DNA from: Piezodorus guildinii
Taxonomy: Eukaryota > Arthropoda > Insecta > Hemiptera > Pentatomidae
DNA: 64,000 nt
Direction: 5' to 3'
NCBI GenBank assembly: GCA_023052935.1
Contig: CM041298.1
Coordinates: forward strand, 49,157,313-49,221,312
Part shown: in pieces, positions 24,036 to 34,678 of the stretch
How positions within the stretch are numbered: position 1 is the stretch's first letter
Layout: each line of letters starts with the position of its first letter
Program-made: the position numbers and the translations under genes
The notes under the pieces: model-generated
What the model saw: the letters and a program-made list of their open reading frames with translations, nothing else
Database searches by the model: none
What the model was told of the DNA's origin: nothing

Positions 24036-24256
24036 TACTACTGTGGCTAATTGGACGTTGCTTCAGCGGAAGTAAATTTTAATTTAATTAGGATAGGAAT
24101 TTTTAACGTCACCATTGCAAATGCTCGAGACCATTATTTTACGTTCCTTCCGAAGGACGGCATAAACTGTTTTTATTCTCTTTTAAAAATCCTACGATCA
24201 TCTGCCGGGTTTGAAACCGCGATCATGCCCATGAGAAGGCTGTTATGATATTCACC
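24036..24256 (-). mobile_element. SINE family S1, decayed antisense copy
   Basis: The minus strand holds ATAACAGCCTTCTCATGGGC, a B-box-like GGTTTCAAACCC and GCCGTCCTTCGGAAGGAACG, and ends in GCAACGTCCAATTAGCCACAG. The 5' end is diverged. Confidence 0.75.
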
Positions 24257-24563
24257 CCATATTCTAGTGAGATAGGACGGAAACGGTTATGGTTTGCTAA
24301 AAATATTATGTCATCTTACGTCTTTTGATAAAATATCTCGAATTTATTCTTTAATACAAAAATTTTAACTCTTGACTTTAACTGTACATTCTCTTATTTA
24401 TCAGGCAAAAAAAAAAAAAAAATAACAAAGTTATTAGAATTGAACTGATTAAGATGGACATTTGTCAATAGAGTTTTTCTAAAGATTTCTCGCAGAAGTT
24501 CTTTATAGTATTAGTAATTTCGTTAACCAGTAATTTGTTTGTTCCTTTATTTGAACCACCTTT

Positions 24564-24801
24564 TGCTACTGTGGCTAATCGGACGATGCTACTGTGGGAG
24601 TCCTAAGTTTCGCCTATCCAGGTTTAATTAGGATAGGAATCTTTAACGAGTACCTGACATCGCACAGGACCGCCCTCGGAAGGACGATGTAACTAAGGAT
24701 TTTTACTCCCATTAAATAATCCAAGAGTCACCTGCTGGTTTGAACCCGCGGCCTTGAGCGTAGAAGGCTGTTATGCCAGCCATTACAACAAAGGTGACCC
24801 C
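24564..24801 (-). mobile_element. SINE family S1, antisense copy
   Basis: The minus strand reads GGGGTCACCTTTGTTG, ATAACAGCCTTCTACGC, GCGGGTTCAAACC (B box), then the body with CATCGTCCTTCCGAGG and GGTACTCGTTAAAGATTCC to the CATCGTCCGATTAGCC tail block. Confidence 0.85.
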
Positions 24802-25328
24802 ATTATTAATGTTAAATAACTGTTGGAAAATCTAATTTTTTTATTAGGTAGATACACACGTTAATAAAATTGGCGCCCTAACAATGTCTCGTAGGTTGAA
24901 TTCTGACCAAAATCGAAAAAAAAAAAAAATGTTTCACTTAATACTATTAGGAGCATTTGCATGAAATCATCCTATGTCTATTTACCGAGAAATTTTCATC
25001 TTATCTGTCTAATATCAAGACTCTCCAGCCACCTTTAATCTCATTTCACCACTTTAATACTGCTTTTATTCCCCATCCTTCTGCATTAAATATTAAAGCA
25101 TTTATCGTTTCGTATTTTTTAGATAGATGCACTGCTTTCGGTTCAATCTTTTAGTTTACAAATTTACTCTCTCGTAATAATAACAATAATAATTAAAAAA
25201 AAGTCGAATAATTTTAAATGTTGAAATCGATTTCTCATTTTCCTGTTTGTGTTTACTCGTGTGGGTGACCTTTAATAATTTTATTGTCAATTATTGGACC
25301 GGAATGAAACAAAGATAATAAAGGAATT
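24802..25328. other. No supported gene
   Basis: AT-rich DNA. The frame 24,957-25,154 has no recognisable domain. Confidence 0.45.
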
Positions 25329-25342
25329 AATTGATTTGCTAT

Positions 25343-25755
25343 ATTGAGGATGTATAGTCGACTGTAGAAACTATTATAGATGGAATAATCCGGAGTCAGT
25401 CTTTTTAAATATTTTAATTTTGCCGACGTTTCGGCTCATGCTTGTGAGCCATCATCAGGGCAACAAACATCAGAACAAAAGAGATCCATATTAATGTGAT
25501 AATGAAAATTTTTGAATGTAGTGGCAATCATAACTTTTAAAATAAAACAGAAAATATACCAACATATTCGTATATTTTCTGTTTTATTTTAAATATTATC
25601 ATTGTCACTACATTTAAAAACTTTCATTATCACAGTAATATGTATCTCTTTTATTCTGATGTTTGTAGCCCTGATGATGGCTCACAAGCTTGAGCCGAAA
25701 CGTCGGCAAAATTAAAATATTTAAAAAAAGACTGACTCATGATTATTCCACCTAT
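25343..25755. mobile_element. 413-bp inverted PLE-like element with 14-bp TSD
   Basis: Two arms of ~190 bp form a long, near-perfect palindrome centred near 25,565. Each arm carries a hammerhead-like core facing outward (minus strand 25,425-25,458, plus strand 25,671-25,704). AATTGATTTGCTAT flanks it exactly at 25,329-25,342 and 25,756-25,769, so it is a discrete insertion. Its left end (ATTGAGGATGTA..AGTCGAC) resembles the left end of the larger element at 60,671. Confidence 0.85.
25671..25704 (+). ncRNA. Hammerhead-like ribozyme motif (CTGATGA...GAAACGTC)
   Basis: CTGATGA, then a GGCTC/GAGCC helix II, then GAAA and CGTC. Helix I can form GCC/GGC across the CTGATGA and GTC boundaries. Helix III is only two base pairs without a loop, so self-cleavage as a monomer is doubtful. 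Mirrored at 25,425-25,458. Confidence 0.55.
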
Positions 25756-25992
25756 AATTGATTTGCTATTATTGTATCATAATAACTGAAAACAGACATT
25801 ATTTAATTATGTTTTATCTGTTGAAGATTAATTAAGTAGTTTGTTATATAATATTATAGCTATCTGTGTTCTATTAGTATAAAAAATGTATGTAAGAAGA
25901 GTGATTAACGCATTAAAAATCTCGATTGTTTATAACGCCAACAAAAAAATATATTTTTGTACAAATTTTGGATATGGAATACTTATTTATCT

Positions 25993-26277
25993 GGTTATTT
26001 ATTTATTTAACGTCACTTTATGCTGCTATGGCTAATCGGACGATGCTACAGTGGGAGTCCTAAATTTTGCCTATCCAGGTTTTATTAAGATAGGGATCTT
26101 TAATGAGTACCTGACATCGCACAGGCTCGGGACCACCCTTTAACGTCCCCTCCGAAGGACGGCGTAACTAAGGATTTTTTACTCCCATTAAAAAATCCTA
26201 GGACCACCTGCGGGTTTGAACCCGTGACCTTTGGCATGGTAGGCTGTTACGCTAGCCACCCAGCTACAAGTGCTCCC
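25993..26277 (-). mobile_element. SINE family S1, near-complete antisense copy
   Basis: The minus strand runs GGGAGCACTTGTAGCTGGG, TAGCGTAACAGCCTACCATG, GGGTTCAAACCCG, to TAAAGTGACGTTAAATAAAT. It is the copy closest to 13,195-13,485, and it starts at the same place, which fixes the SINE's true 5' end. Confidence 0.9.
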
Positions 26278-26295
26278 TTATTTCCCTTATTCCCT

Positions 26296-26713
26296 AATTT
26301 CAATGACATTACATACAATATTATATAAGCTATTTAGCTAGAGAACGTCGGTATTAAAATATAACAGAAGAACTGTATATGTAAAAAAACTTAATTAAAA
26401 TACAATGACTATAGTACAATTATGAAAGTGTTATGCAGAAAAAAAAAGTTCACTAAACAAAATTTACTCAGGTATCAATAATTTACATGAAATATGAAAC
26501 ATAAAAATATGAAGTAGAGTGGAGATACGTACCGCATGGTGGGAGAATGGAAACTAGGTACTGTTTGGTAGATGGGGGGTAGGTAGGATGGAAAATACGT
26601 AGGAAAAAAAGTAGAATGGAAAGTACGTACCGATTTATGGACAGGGTCTGACAACAATGGCTAAAATTCTTAATACTACCATACAAAGAATCAATGAAAT
26701 TTAACTTATGATT
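26296..26713 (-). repeat. Internal fragment of the 60.7-kb PLE-like element
   Basis: Nearly the same sequence as 60,838-61,257, differing at scattered sites. It begins at ATTTCAATGACATTACATAC and stops at TTTAACTTATGATT. Terminal arms are absent here. Strand is given by the hammerhead-like side of the related element. Confidence 0.85.
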
Positions 26714-26744
26714 GAAATTTAACTGTGTGAGCAACAGAGGACAG

Positions 26745-27078
26745 CAACTTGAATTTTGAAATTAAGTTTTTAATTAACATATAATGGAAATAATTATTAT
26801 ATTGTTTCGATGGATACATATGTTTTAGATTAAATAATATAACTATAGGGATTGTAATATGCAACGGTCATCGAAGCTTTTGCCCTATTTACATTACCAT
26901 CGAAAACTTTGTATATAAAATTTTGTTTATAAATGTTTAATTTCTTACGATATATTATACATTTACATTACTATTCTTATGCCCGCAAAAAATAATTTAC
27001 CTTAATAAAATATTTCTGCTTTTTTCTTCTTCAGTTGCGTACGAGCCGTAAAATGTATATATTAGTTATAGTTTATAT
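26745..27078 (-). repeat. Repeat family M, antisense, left part split by a PLE
   Basis: Reverse complement of the family's 3' half. Its last ~150 bases (26,929-27,078) recur after the PLE at 28,246-28,390, and family sequence then continues to 28,594. Confidence 0.75.
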
Positions 27079-27081
27079 AGG

Positions 27082-27691
27082 GTGAGTGAGAAAAATAATA
27101 AACAGAAAACCATTACAGATTTTTATAAGAGCGCTACAGATGAAAAAACAACAGATGCTAATAATCAAAATATTAAAGATGCTGAAATAAATAAGAGCAT
27201 AAACATCAAACAATTTTTCAAAATGCAATATATACCAGATCTTACTAGTGAAATAAATAAAACATTATTAGCATATGATTTACCCGACATCAAATTAGGC
27301 CTTTATAACCATAATAAATTACAAAAATTCCTCACCAGTACAAAAGACCCTATAAGTAATGAAGAAAAATTAAATGTTGTATACAAAATAAATTGTCTGG
27401 ACTGTGAAAAATGTTACATAGAGGAAACGTCCAAAAAAGTTAGTACTAGAACTAAACAGCACAAAAGTAATTGTAACAACAGTAAAAATATAAATACAAC
27501 TACTTTATCACAACACAGCATACATTTGATCTCAATAGACCACAAATTTTGGAAATAGTCAAAAATAAACAAAATAGAAAAACCATAGAGGCTATATATA
27601 TCAATAAAAATGTAGATAAAACCGTGAATTTTAAAACTGACTCAAGACATTTAAGTTACCACTATTCTGATTTAATTAAAAAATTAAAAAT
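27082..27691 (+). pseudogene. Penelope-like element C-terminus, GIY-YIG endonuclease
   Basis: C-terminal part of a PLE protein, which normally couples an RT to a GIY-YIG nuclease that nicks the target. The open frame 27,082-27,558 opens with a GTG codon and is truncated on the N-terminal side. After ~105 residues comes VVYKINCLDCEKCYIEETSKKV, the GIY-YIG core (VYKI...CYIEET where YIGQT is usual), then TRTKQHK. A frameshift near 27,525 moves the end into another frame, where a typical PLE tail continues (RPQILEIVKNKQNRKTIEA, then LSYHYSDLIKKL) to a stop at about 27,690. The RT domain is not present. QKTITDFYK near the N-terminus resembles a PCNA-interaction box. Inserted in a family M copy. 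Confidence 0.85.
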
Positions 27692-28245
27692 ATAATATAA
27701 ATAATTAATAATAATGTTTTAAGAATTTCACAATATGAAATAATATACAAGTTAAAAATTGGTCTAATCCTTAATCCAGTTGAGGACAAAGATGTGAGCA
27801 ATACTCTTGTTCAGATCTGATGTATTTAGATATTGACTTCGTTTTACTTTTTACCTGGCTCAATGTGTGATTAGTGAAAATGTTGGGAGTACTGAATATA
27901 TAACGAGGTAACTTTATAATATTTATTTATTTATTTAACTAAGTAACATTGTTAAATTTTTGCTTTTAATGCCTCCTTATGATTTTAAAATTTTTATTTA
28001 ATAGTTTAAAAGTTTTGTATCAATTGACACCTAATTTATAAAAATTTTAAACCATTCACTTCATTATAGTAATTTTTAATGTGATGTTAAATTGCTTAAT
28101 ATAATTTTTGTAGACTTCTGAAGATGGGGAATATCCCGAAACGTCATGAAATAAAAGAATGAGTATTAATGGATGAATTATTCAGCCCAAAATCAACCTT
28201 AATAATTAAACGAGCTCTTCCTTGTTTAGAATATATTGATATAAT
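27692..28245 (+). mobile_element. PLE 3' region with hammerhead-like motif
   Basis: Non-coding, AT-rich 3' part of the PLE. CTGAAGA at 28,118-28,124, a GGG/CCC helix II and GAAACGTC ending at 28,145 form the conserved core. The element ends before the target duplication that starts at about 28,246. Confidence 0.6.
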
Positions 28246-28594
28246 AAATGTTTACTTTCTTACGATATATTATACATCTACATTACTATTCTTATGCCAG
28301 CAAAAAATAATTTATCTTAATAAAATATTCTGCTGTTTTCTTCTTCAGTTGCGTACGAGCCGTAAAATGTATAATTAGTTATAGTTTATACTGTGTATAC
28401 ATTGGTCAAGTATGCATGTTTATTGTAAATAAAGTCAGAGGGTAAGAATAAAACATTAGTTGTGTATAAAATTCTTTTATGATTCATATTCACACATTTA
28501 TCAGCAATTTTAACTTGATGAAACGGTTAATTTTTCATAATCTAATAAATTAAAGGTACTTTAGACGAAGAAAATTATACCATTTAAGCTCTGT
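28246..28594 (-). repeat. Repeat family M, antisense, right part after the PLE
   Basis: Starts with ~145 bp that duplicate 26,929-27,078 (about 94% by eye), then family sequence (ATTAAAGGTACTTTAGACG, CATTTAAGCTCTGTTAGAC). About 100 bp near 28,391-28,495 is not family-like. Confidence 0.75.
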
Positions 28595-28602
28595 TAGACT
28601 TT

Positions 28603-29492
28603 TACTTTCACTTACTATATATAGTAAGGGGAAGTATTGCGATCGTGAAAATTTCGAATTCCAGTTTTCAACGGAAATACACGTTTAGGGTCCCCTGAGT
28701 TCAAATAACTAAGTTCCGCAAAAAGGTCTGTGTGTGTGTGGTGACTCCCGGGCGGAAACGGTAAGTCCTATCAAACTGAAATTTCATATTTAAGACAACT
28801 ATACGCCCGAGACGTGACAAAACTTTTTTCATCAAAATGAGCTTACTAAAGAGGCACTTAAACCATGCATTTTGCACCTTTTTCGATTTTCTCGAAACGG
28901 TTCCGATGATTTGATTAAACTCGCTATATCGATGTAAAATTTAATGGGCTTTAATATCATGTAGGTTTATTTGGATAAAATGGTTTGACAGGGCTTAAAT
29001 GCAGATATTTTAAATTTTCTTCCTCTAAAGTATCTTAATTTTGTAGATTCAATAATAATAACTAGATTATCTTGTTAACGCTGATGAAAAACAGGTAAAT
29101 ATATAAATTGAATAAATTCGATACCCAACTAAAGGAGAAAACAGAAAAAATATTTTTTTAATGCAATTTTCATTTTGGACATAAGAGCAGTAATATACAT
29201 GTATGAATACTGTTGGAAAGCTAAAGATTTTAGAAAAAATATCATCTCATACACAAGCTTTTAAAGGTTAATAGAGAGTGATGAAATGAACATATAACTA
29301 GCTGATTATTTTAGATAATAATATAATAGGTTTTTTAATAAAACACATGTTTCTATATAAATTCAATTTGATTAATTCCTTAATAGTTTCACGTATTTTA
29401 TCTCTAAATGTATTTGAAAATTCTTTCATTGATTTTAAAAATCGAGGTAAGTGAAAGTCGTGTGTTGCCCGCACCAGATTTTTTTTTTTCAG
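28603..29492 (+). repeat. Repeat family M, near full-length copy
   Basis: Best reference copy. TTTTACTTTCACTTAC plus the palindrome CTTACTATATATAGTAAG are at the left, GGTAAGTGAAAGTCGTG and GCCCGCACCAGATTTTTT at the right, and TGTGTGTGTGTGG near 28,730. No coding capacity. Confidence 0.87.
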
Positions 29493-29493
29493 A

Positions 29494-29880
29494 ATGAAAA
29501 CTATATGATATTAATGCGCTCTAAATTTACATCGATATAGTAGATTTAATCAAAATTGTTATAAAAAAAAATGTCATACTAATAGTATGAAGTGGTTCTT
29601 CTGGTTTGCCAATTTTTTAAAAAAAAGTTGCAATAACATCTCAGTCATACACGTTTTAAAATTAATTAATTAATTAAAATTACGTGAATTACAGTTGTAT
29701 GGAACTTATTGCTTTTTAGCTGGACTTACCACACATCCACAAACATATTTTGTGAACACTTGGTCTTTTTGACTCAGGGGACCCAAGTAATTCCGGTAAA
29801 AACTCGGATTCTAAATTTTCTCGATCATAATACTTTCCCTTACTATGTATTTTATTAATACAATAGATAAGTTAAAGTAA
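29494..29880 (-). repeat. Repeat family M, antisense partial copy
   Basis: Follows the previous copy end to end in opposite orientation. Keeps ACATCGATATAG, GAAGTGGTTCTTCTGG, AACATCTCAG, ACTCAGGGGACCC and CCCTTACTATG. The 3' half of the family is missing. Confidence 0.72.
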
Positions 29881-31130
29881 AAAGTGTTGTAATTCATTTT
29901 TCTCAAGACTTCTTCATTTTTTCCAGATACGAGGAATATATGAGACATTTTGGATGTATTAGCCTTTATGATGGCCTAAGAGTTTAGTTAAAAGTTTAAT
30001 CGTGTTCCTCAAACAGTGTCACCTCTGGTGAAAACGTTTTAATGGTTGTATTTAAAGTTATATGAGGAAAACATGAGAGCAAAAATATTTAAACTTCTAG
30101 AATTAATTAAACAAAGTTTTATGATAAAATTGCACGGAGGCGAAAATGTAATTAAAATCTTCCTCGTAGTCAGACTCCGGTAATGGTTATTTCTTTTTTT
30201 TAATACAATAGTTTATTACATAACTAATTATACAATAGGTTATTGTATAGATAATTACGTAATTACCTGTACAATAGGTTACAGTATAGCTATTTAAATA
30301 ATTATCTTTATTATTTGATTATGATTAATTAGTTTATAACAGTTAATTTTTTTTAATAACGACATTAGTTTAAATTCAAGTTTATTGTCAGTGAAGAAAG
30401 GAGATTCTTGTTTGAATTAATATTTCAGAAAATAATGCTAACAATAAAAATAACACAAGTTATAATGAGCTATAAATCTAATTTAAACGTAATCTAAAAA
30501 ATCATAAAGAATCTTTGATCTAAGGGTATGACCTAAAAAAAAAAAAAATGAAAATACACTTTTTTTTCTTTATGTCTGTCTTCTCATTGATTTGTACTAA
30601 CTCAATTGAAACTACAGTCATAAATGTAACAGTTTAAATTAAAACACTCTCATAAAACGACACCAGAGATACACCGTTATCTTTAAAGTTAACAAATGAC
30701 CTAATAAAAAAAATCATTATTCAGTGACTCAGAAAAAGGTTGTAATGATGTGAGTTACACTATACCATTCGTCAGATTACTATTATTTCTGCTACTACAC
30801 ATCAAAATGATTTCATTCAGACTAGAAAGTTTATTGATTATACTCAGAATAGAATATTTTTGCTAATGTATTTATTAAGCGGCTGTGTGAAAGGTGTCGT
30901 GATCTCCTGTGGCTCTGCATTGTCTACAAGTACATACCCAGATTTTTTTCTGTCTTGATTGTTCACTTGTTTTTTTTTTAATGTCATGTTTATTAAGCTT
31001 CAATATTTTTTAAATTTTATGTTTATTTAATTTTGTCTCTATTTGTAGTGTATATATCGAATAAATGGTGTCTTTTAGTACTAATAATCACCAATACTAT
31101 ACGGCGAAATAAAACAGATAAACTTAAAAA
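29881..31130. other. No supported gene
   Basis: AT-rich, with short A- and T-runs. I see no repeat shared with the rest of the window and no coding frame. Confidence 0.45.
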
Positions 31131-31136
31131 GTAACG

Positions 31137-31280
31137 ATGAAATCGATTTCCTCTGATATAAAGAAAAACATTAAGCTCTTATTTAAAGTTGGTCTCTCGA
31201 TAGGGCACGTTGCTATTATAGTCGGCTTGGATGTTTCCGCTGTGAGTCACATAGTCAAAAAAGAGGTTTTACATTCTTAA
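31137..31280 (+). pseudogene. Possible Tc1/mariner-type HTH fragment
   Basis: A short frame of 47 codons from ATG at 31,137. The stretch KLLFKVGLSIGHVAIIVGLD followed by SAVSHIVKKE has the spacing of the helix-turn-helix that opens Tc1-like transposases. The sequence after the stop keeps a basic composition in another frame, with no catalytic blocks nearby. It could be a chance match. Confidence 0.35.
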
Positions 31281-31374
31281 CATTGACCAAACAAAGTATC
31301 CAAAGGAAAAAGGAAGTTATAGGATGGATCCTGTTATAGTTGAAAACATTTGTTGCATGAACAATAAAGTATCT

Positions 31375-31505
31375 TAAATATGAAATTTTTGCTTCGAAAT
31401 AACACGGTTATTTGGACTCGGAAAGGTTTGAAACGTTTATTTTTATCAAAAACTCGGATTTGAGTGTTCACGATGGCAATATTTCCCTCTAATGGTTATT
31501 TCATA
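31375..31505 (-). repeat. Repeat family M, small antisense fragment
   Basis: Retains only the terminal ~130 bp of the family in reverse (ATATGAAATTT, GGTTATTTGGACTCGG, AAACTCGGATTT, TTATTTCATACG). Confidence 0.6.
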
Positions 31506-32385
31506 CGTAAATAAGTGTTAAAATGGTGCATCTATCCTTGAACGGTCTGTGTCATGTAGAGGGCGTTTTCTGTAGCGTTCAGACACAATGACCTTATATT
31601 GAGGAGTATTGCTGCATATTTTGAGGTGTGTGTATCCTAGTCTGGAACCAGCAGGAGAGTAAACCAACTGCAATCCATGGAAAAGTTATACTCTGAATCT
31701 TTAGAACTTAGCGAATCCCATGATACGGTGACAGTCTTAGCAAAAGGGGCAGTTCTACACTTTCTCCTGAGTAATATCAATACCAAATTAATTAAGAAAT
31801 AACGGTTGGTCCAAAACTGTAGTGAATAGAAAATCATTATGCGGTAGAATATAATGGAAAGTCGGAACTAGCGTTGGGTGATAATCCCAAAAGGATATAA
31901 TTTGAAGAAATACTGCTTGTATCGAGTGCTAGCCCAGACACGAAAAGAATTGGAAGTCCAGCCACAGACGAAGTAAATCGGGGGTCAAGCCTGGGAAGAA
32001 TTTTGCAATTGTGTCCAAAGGTACCTTTCTCATGTTATATTATGTGGTAAATCTGAACCAACCTCAATATTTGCTAATGAACATTGCCTCACTGTGTATT
32101 TTTATATGCGATGATATGTGTTATTTTATAAATAAATGATTGAATTGAGAAACATGAGACCTTAGGGAAAGAAATCCAATAGTTCTATAAAATAAGAACC
32201 GAACATTTATTTATTGATTAATACTATGTCAGAGTTAGCGCGGGCTTAGAAAAAAAACAACAAAAAAACCGAGGTTAACGTAGTAATACTTCTCCACTTT
32301 CCGACCAATATCTGAAGTTGATATCCTACGAGGAGTAATGGCTTTCGTAACTTTTCACAGGACATAGTAGTTTGTAAGCAAAGCT
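31506..32385. other. No supported gene
   Basis: Moderately AT-rich sequence. The antisense frame 31,637-31,837 has no recognisable domain. Confidence 0.45.
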
Positions 32386-32389
32386 TAAA

Positions 32390-32600
32390 TACTTAATGAC
32401 TATGGACATCATGCCTTTGCTGCAGTGCCTTAGAAACTGCTGAGCACATCATCTTGTACTGCACCGTCTTCGATTCACTAATTCGATTTCATTCGTTATT
32501 GAGACATCCCACTTTGAGAAGACCTGCCTGTGGAAGTTCTCTGGAGGAGCGATGATGAATACGGAGCCTCCATCCATGTCCATTCTTATAGAAGAGAGAG
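32390..32600 (+). pseudogene. Possible LINE C-terminal zinc-knuckle fragment
   Basis: One frame reads CLCCSALETAEHIILYC, the Cys-x2-Cys...His...Cys pattern with the ETAEHI signature common at the C-terminus of R1- and I-type LINE ORF2 proteins, followed by a short leucine- and arginine-rich stretch. No RT motif lies upstream. Weak but specific. Confidence 0.45.
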
Positions 32601-33915
32601 TACTGTTCGAGAAACGTTGCTGGACAGAGGAGTAACAGATGAGGATTAAACCATGCGATCTATGTGCCCAGAATAACTGTCACCGCTTTATTTCCAGCAG
32701 TGAGTTGTTCAGCAGTCATGAGGCAGATTCCGCTACTGTAACATATCGCAAAATATGGCAGGTTGGAAAATAAAATAAATGGCTAAGTGAATGATAAAAA
32801 AAGAGTTTTGAAGAAATAGAAGAGAGAAAATATGAAAATTTCAAGTGATTGATGGAAGTTTCTGAACCGCCTTAGCGAAATTATTTTATGAATAAAGTAT
32901 ATGAAAAATTGTCGTAGGTTGCTGCCAATATACAAAAGTGGTTTGTCTTTGAAACTCCCAACTGATATGTTTAGTTACGGGTTATCAAATTTATGAGGAT
33001 CGATATATTTATGATATAACATATGAATTTATTCTATAAATGGTTAAAATTAATATAAATCCATTAGTTGTTTCAAATCTGGACGCAAATTTTCGTTATT
33101 ATGAATTTTTTCATCTATATAATATATTTTGAAGGTATAAGTGCTTAGCTGTGTTTAAATAATGAATTACTTAGCCAAAGATACGTTGATTTCGAAAAGG
33201 TTCTAAAGGACATTTTTTGCGAAAATAATATTTTGACGTATTTGTATTATATTGGTTTAGTTTCATCAGTCTTCTATTTGATGTTATCTAATAAACATTC
33301 AAGTCCTATAAAACGGCAATTAGATTTGCTATTATTTTTTAAAGGTACTATTTAAACATTTATATTCGTTCCAAATCATACTTAAAACATTTCATTCCAT
33401 AAATTTAATATGGTGCTATTAATACAGTAAAAAAAATCTTGATTCTAATGCCAAAAGAATCATATAATTTGGTTTGGTAATATTGTAATCTGAGATTTTT
33501 GTTCTTCCTGTAAAATTTCCTATAATAGATATATTAGTTTTTGGAAATCAACGTCTCAAATAATGAAAAAAAAAACTACACATCCAGTGCCAGTATTCCA
33601 AAAATTTCAATGAGCACATTTTTATCGATTCTCCTTATCTTTGTTGATATTTCATCAAAACTTATGAAAAAAAATTGTTTATCGACCATTTAACTTATAG
33701 ACTATATTTATTGTTCATGATGAAATATCAACGAATTATTGGAAAAAAGTTTGTTTTTTTAAATTTTGAAGTCAACGTTTGTAAAGCTACGTGGCATTTG
33801 AATGAACAATTAATTATTCAATTAAATGAACAAAACTTTATAAGTATTTTTCAATTGTAAAGAATCAAAAATTGTTTTGTTTTAGTTTAAAATATGAATA
33901 CCAGACATAATGTAA
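32601..33915. other. No supported gene
   Basis: AT-rich. The frame 33,675-33,860 has no recognisable domain and no repeat partner in the window. Confidence 0.45.
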
Positions 33916-33919
33916 GGCA

Positions 33920-34163
33920 TTGTCACCAGTGGTTTAGAGGATAGCATAACAGCCTTGTATGCTAAAGGTCGCGGGTTCAAAACTGGCTGGTGAGCGTGAG
34001 CCTAGGATTTTAGTATGTTAAATGGTGGCCCCACATGGTGTAAGGTCTTGTTAAAGATCCATATCCAAAGTATATCTGGATAGGCCAAATTAAGGACTCC
34101 TCTTGCAGCATCGTCCGATTAACCACAGTAGCATAAAAATGGACGTTAAATGAATAGACAACC
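33920..34163 (+). mobile_element. SINE family S1, diverged copy
   Basis: Reads AGGATAGCATAACAGCC, GGTCGCGGGTTCAAAAC, GCATCGTCCGATTAACC and ACGTTAAATGAATAGACAA. The first ~15 bases and ~70 bp of the body are lost or diverged. Confidence 0.8.
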
Positions 34164-34169
34164 AAAACA

Positions 34170-34315
34170 TCAGGCACAATATAACGTTTCGGAGAGTCGA
34201 TCCCTCTCTTCAGACGGTTAATTTGTTAATAAAACAAATAGATAAATAAATAAATAAACAAATAAATAAATAGACAATAAAAAATAAATAAATGTTAATA
34301 AAACATCTATTTATT
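34170..34315 (-). repeat. PLE-3'-type hammerhead-like motif and (AAAT)n
   Basis: The minus strand 34,183-34,213 reads CTGAAGA, a GAGAG/CTCTC helix II, then CGAAACGTT, the same core as the other PLE-type repeats. An AAAT/AAAC microsatellite follows to about 34,310. Confidence 0.6.
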
Positions 34316-34391
34316 TAAAATATAGTCGTGTATATGAAAGGTGCGTTTTTTTTAATTTATAGAAATTAGAAATGAATTATGTAGAAAGAAA

Positions 34392-34678
34392 GAAACGGCT
34401 ATCTAGTGGATAGATCCCTCCCTACTCCGTTTGAATCCTGGCTGTGGCGGGATATTATTAATTCTATTAATTCAGCCGGGGAGCAACCCTAGGGTATGGA
34501 GACCCTCCTAGGGCAGACCTATCCTCTATAAAGTAGGCACCCTAAAATTGGGCAAAACCTGGCTGCTGAGCGAGATCTCGGCCTCGGATCACCTCATTGC
34601 ACGGCCGTTGGCCTAGAAACAGTACGTCTTCCTATATGTACTGAGCCCAAGACCCTTCACGGGTTTTAGAGTTTCAGG
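34392..34678 (+). mobile_element. SINE family S2, sense copy
   Basis: Sense counterpart of 14,053-14,351: GGCTATCTAGTGGATAG, GTTTGAATCCTGGCTGTGG, AACCTGGCTGCTGAGCGAG, ACTGAGCCCAAGACCC. No clear TSD was found. Confidence 0.83.
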
